From contig JBIISW010000130.1 in the NCBI GenBank assembly GCA_044340865.1, forward strand, positions 1-6,839: a DNA stretch of 6,839 bases. The letters run 5' to 3'. The notes under the pieces were generated by a model. That model had not been told where the DNA came from. It made no database searches and saw only the letters and a program-made list of their open reading frames with translations. Made by a program: the position numbers and the translations under genes. The stretch comes from UBA4416 sp044340865 (GTDB lineage: Bacteria; Bacteroidota; Bacteroidia; B-17B0; Aurantibacillaceae). Below, piece after piece: positions 6,601 through 6,839 of this stretch (position 1 is the first letter of the stretch; each line of letters starts with the position of its first letter).

Positions 6601-6839
6601 CCTGCAATTTGACCAGAACATACAACACTTGTAGAAGAAGTCGCAGTTAAATTATTTCCACCTGGAACTGTGCCTGAATAAGAATAATTATTTCCGGAAA
6701 TTCCATCAGTATTTGGTGTGGTTTGCTTTGTACCCGAATTAGTAACAACTAATTGAGAACTTGTTAAACCAGAATTCCAAATATTCTTTCCATTAGTTGT
6801 TCCCATATCATTTCCGAAATTACAATTGTTAACTGTAAC
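3684..6839 (-). CDS. Modular secreted/surface protein with HYR, SprB-like, Ig/PKD-like and carbohydrate-binding-like modules and a T9SS type A sorting domain (5' end outside window)
   Basis: The frame stays open through the right edge (11 codons, VTVNNCNFGND, precede the first ATG at 6806), so that ATG is probably internal and the signal peptide lies beyond the window. Numbering from it, the modules are: a Gly/Ser/Thr-rich lead (1-80); a Cys-rich HYR-like domain (83-161); a repeat common in Bacteroidota adhesins with GGTFSSGSGLALNVTTGQID (192-211); a SprB-like repeat (about 246-309, IACHGATTDATLTVTNGTAPY and FTVTDANGCD); a PKD/Ig-like module (312-380, YLWSNGATT); carbohydrate-binding-like module 1 (386-556); two Ig-like modules (557-629, 630-704); binding-like module 2 (705-868); another Ig-like module (869-941); a Ser/Gln linker; and a T9SS type A tail (957-1040, FDVVLYPNPT ... 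EIYDMLGHIV ... SQRLIKY). The tail directs export through T9SS, usually with removal of the tail and anchoring or release. No catalytic domain is visible, so an adhesin or matrix-binding role is inferred. An exact function cannot be assigned. Confidence 0.92.
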   Translation of the reverse strand, partial: VTVNNCNFGNDMGTTNGKNIWNSGLTSSQLVVTNSGTKQTTPNTDGISGNNYSYSGTVPGGNNLTATSSTSVVCSGQIAGCSISVNCSNETNAPIIATCASNQTITSCSGVLPDYRSQLSVFDDCSFTISQSPAPGTLLSSLGNGNHTVTFTVSDQSPNSPDALCSMVLTLEGCYTCNPTLVYPSTSVCQAGNDVTPTFSPVGGTFSSGSGLALNVTTGQIDASGSTAGIYTVTYSPNSSYPSCMVTRVFTVLENPIATISSGTIACHGATTDATLTVTNGTAPYSISPSSIGLYAGIHTFTVTDANGCDVIKTLTLDDPETFTTSILSTKGTSFCFGESTTLTATGGSTYLWSNGATTQTIIANVSGNYSLTAVNENGCEANSFVTINANYCTPICPTTNNLLQNGSFENPPKNGYYGLETMPFWTNAADGNKIEINGANLYCAGCWIPSPNGIQYIELNANNRGNIHQDVSVLPNKSLDLSFVHRARVNAVGAEKLRVTLSDPINNSNFYSFDVTAVFGIWKKITGSYVTASNQTKVRVRLETIQSLYPGSGNYLDNVILNYLDCGPNAVAVLGNQYICNSSLSSVLSVTNTTNAVSYLWSNGATTPTISVNAPGNYFVKVIFANGTTSISSPFTVYDFATYATINGSTAFCAGTSNVLTAIGGTSYLWNNGATTASLNVTSSGTYSVTISTTNGCNIVKELTVNSYTCAASYCPTSANLLLNGSFENPALTSPWNTVSVPNWTNIVDGNKIEIHKNVLGISIPNGSQYIELNGSTYGKIYQDVNVVSGKTLQLSFMYRGRTSANESVKVTLYNPLTSANIYTFTATATHNVWKKIAANYICDSTQTLVRVKFEALTGYTSGCGNLIDDIALNYYDCANASAVIIGNDEICSGSSTTLSLLNNTNISSYLWSNGSTNSIISVNMPGIYTVTVTLNNSTTLTSNSFVVSDCAYSSFRSANQNKQQLMNDFDVVLYPNPTVEAFNITIFSDNDEEVVVEIYDMLGHIVESKSVHKADISNVTIGSKLPSNAIYHVVVKQGINTKSQRLIKY
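4203..4694 (-). repeat. Carbohydrate-binding-like module, copy 2 (within the large T9SS protein)
   Basis: This encodes residues 705-868. The order of motifs is the same as in copy 1: CPTSANLLLNGSFENP, WTNIVDGNKIEI, PNGSQYIELN, YQDVNV, VWKKI, LVRVKFE and GNLIDDIALNYYDC. It lacks the CAGC insertion but has its own cysteine pair (833 and 854), so any internal disulfide is placed differently. The copies are 319-320 codons apart and well diverged in DNA, which suggests an old duplication of a binding module plus Ig-like modules. Confidence 0.7.
5020..5043 (-). repeat. 24-bp exact direct repeat, copy A
   Basis: The 24 bases here are identical to those at 5767-5790 and in the same frame. They encode the LWSNGATT core of an Ig-like module (residues 590-597). 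Identity extends through third codon positions although the surrounding modules have diverged. Confidence 0.85.
5139..5651 (-). repeat. Carbohydrate-binding-like module, copy 1 (within the large T9SS protein)
   Basis: This encodes residues 386-556 of the visible protein, counted from the ATG at 6806. It opens with CPTTNNLLQNGSFENP and continues with FWTNAADGNKIEI, PNGIQYIELN, QDVSV, IWKKI, KVRVRLE and GNYLDNVILNYLDC. The NGSFE start, aromatic-rich core and D-x-V-x-L end resemble the galactose-binding-like DUF642/choice-of-anchor folds. By hand alignment it matches copy 2 at a little under half of positions. It has a small insertion with CAGC (Cys 433 and 436) that copy 2 lacks. Confidence 0.7.
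5767..5790 (-). repeat. 24-bp exact direct repeat, copy B
   Basis: Same 24 bases as at 5020-5043, encoding the LWSNGATT core of the earlier Ig-like module (residues 341-348). The spacing between copies is 747 bp, exactly 249 codons, and spans one carbohydrate-binding-like module. Confidence 0.85.

Noticed and set aside
6804..6806. ATG as the true start of the large T9SS protein
   Set aside because: The frame remains open for 11 codons to the window edge, no signal peptide follows this ATG, and T9SS cargo needs one. The gene most likely starts outside the window.

Overview
The window looks like chromosomal DNA from a member of the Bacteroidota. It is AT-rich. It encodes a TonB-dependent receptor with an N-terminal carboxypeptidase-regulatory-like domain and a giant surface protein ending in a type A sorting domain of the type IX secretion system (T9SS). 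Genes lack clear Shine-Dalgarno sites, and one promoter has the TAnnTTTG -7 element typical of the phylum. I cannot place it to genus.

Layout, left to right. (1) 1-1524, minus strand: the N-terminal 508 codons of a TonB-dependent outer-membrane receptor, cut by the left edge. (2) 1585-2805, minus: lhgO, L-2-hydroxyglutarate oxidase, 60 bp upstream of the receptor and in the same direction. (3) 2806-2874: a compact divergent promoter region. (4) 2875-3486, plus: a short FAHD1-like fumarylacetoacetate hydrolase family enzyme (acylpyruvase / oxaloacetate decarboxylase or tautomerase type). (5) 3487-3683: a convergent intergenic region with two strong intrinsic terminators and an imperfect inverted repeat between them. 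(6) 3684-6839, minus: the C-terminal 1051 residues of a modular secreted or surface protein, open at the right edge. Its modules are HYR-like, PKD/Ig-like, SprB-like and two tandem carbohydrate-binding-like modules, ending in a T9SS type A sorting tail.

The most coherent biological theme is the divergent pair lhgO and FAHD1-like gene. Both families act on side products or off-pathway forms of TCA-cycle metabolites (L-2-hydroxyglutarate; enol-oxaloacetate or acylpyruvates), so together they suggest a small metabolite-repair locus. The flanking receptor and T9SS protein are ordinary envelope genes for this phylum, although the latter has an interesting repeat architecture. I found no RNA genes, insertion sequences, CRISPR arrays or phage genes. 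I see no clear evidence of a wholly undescribed system.
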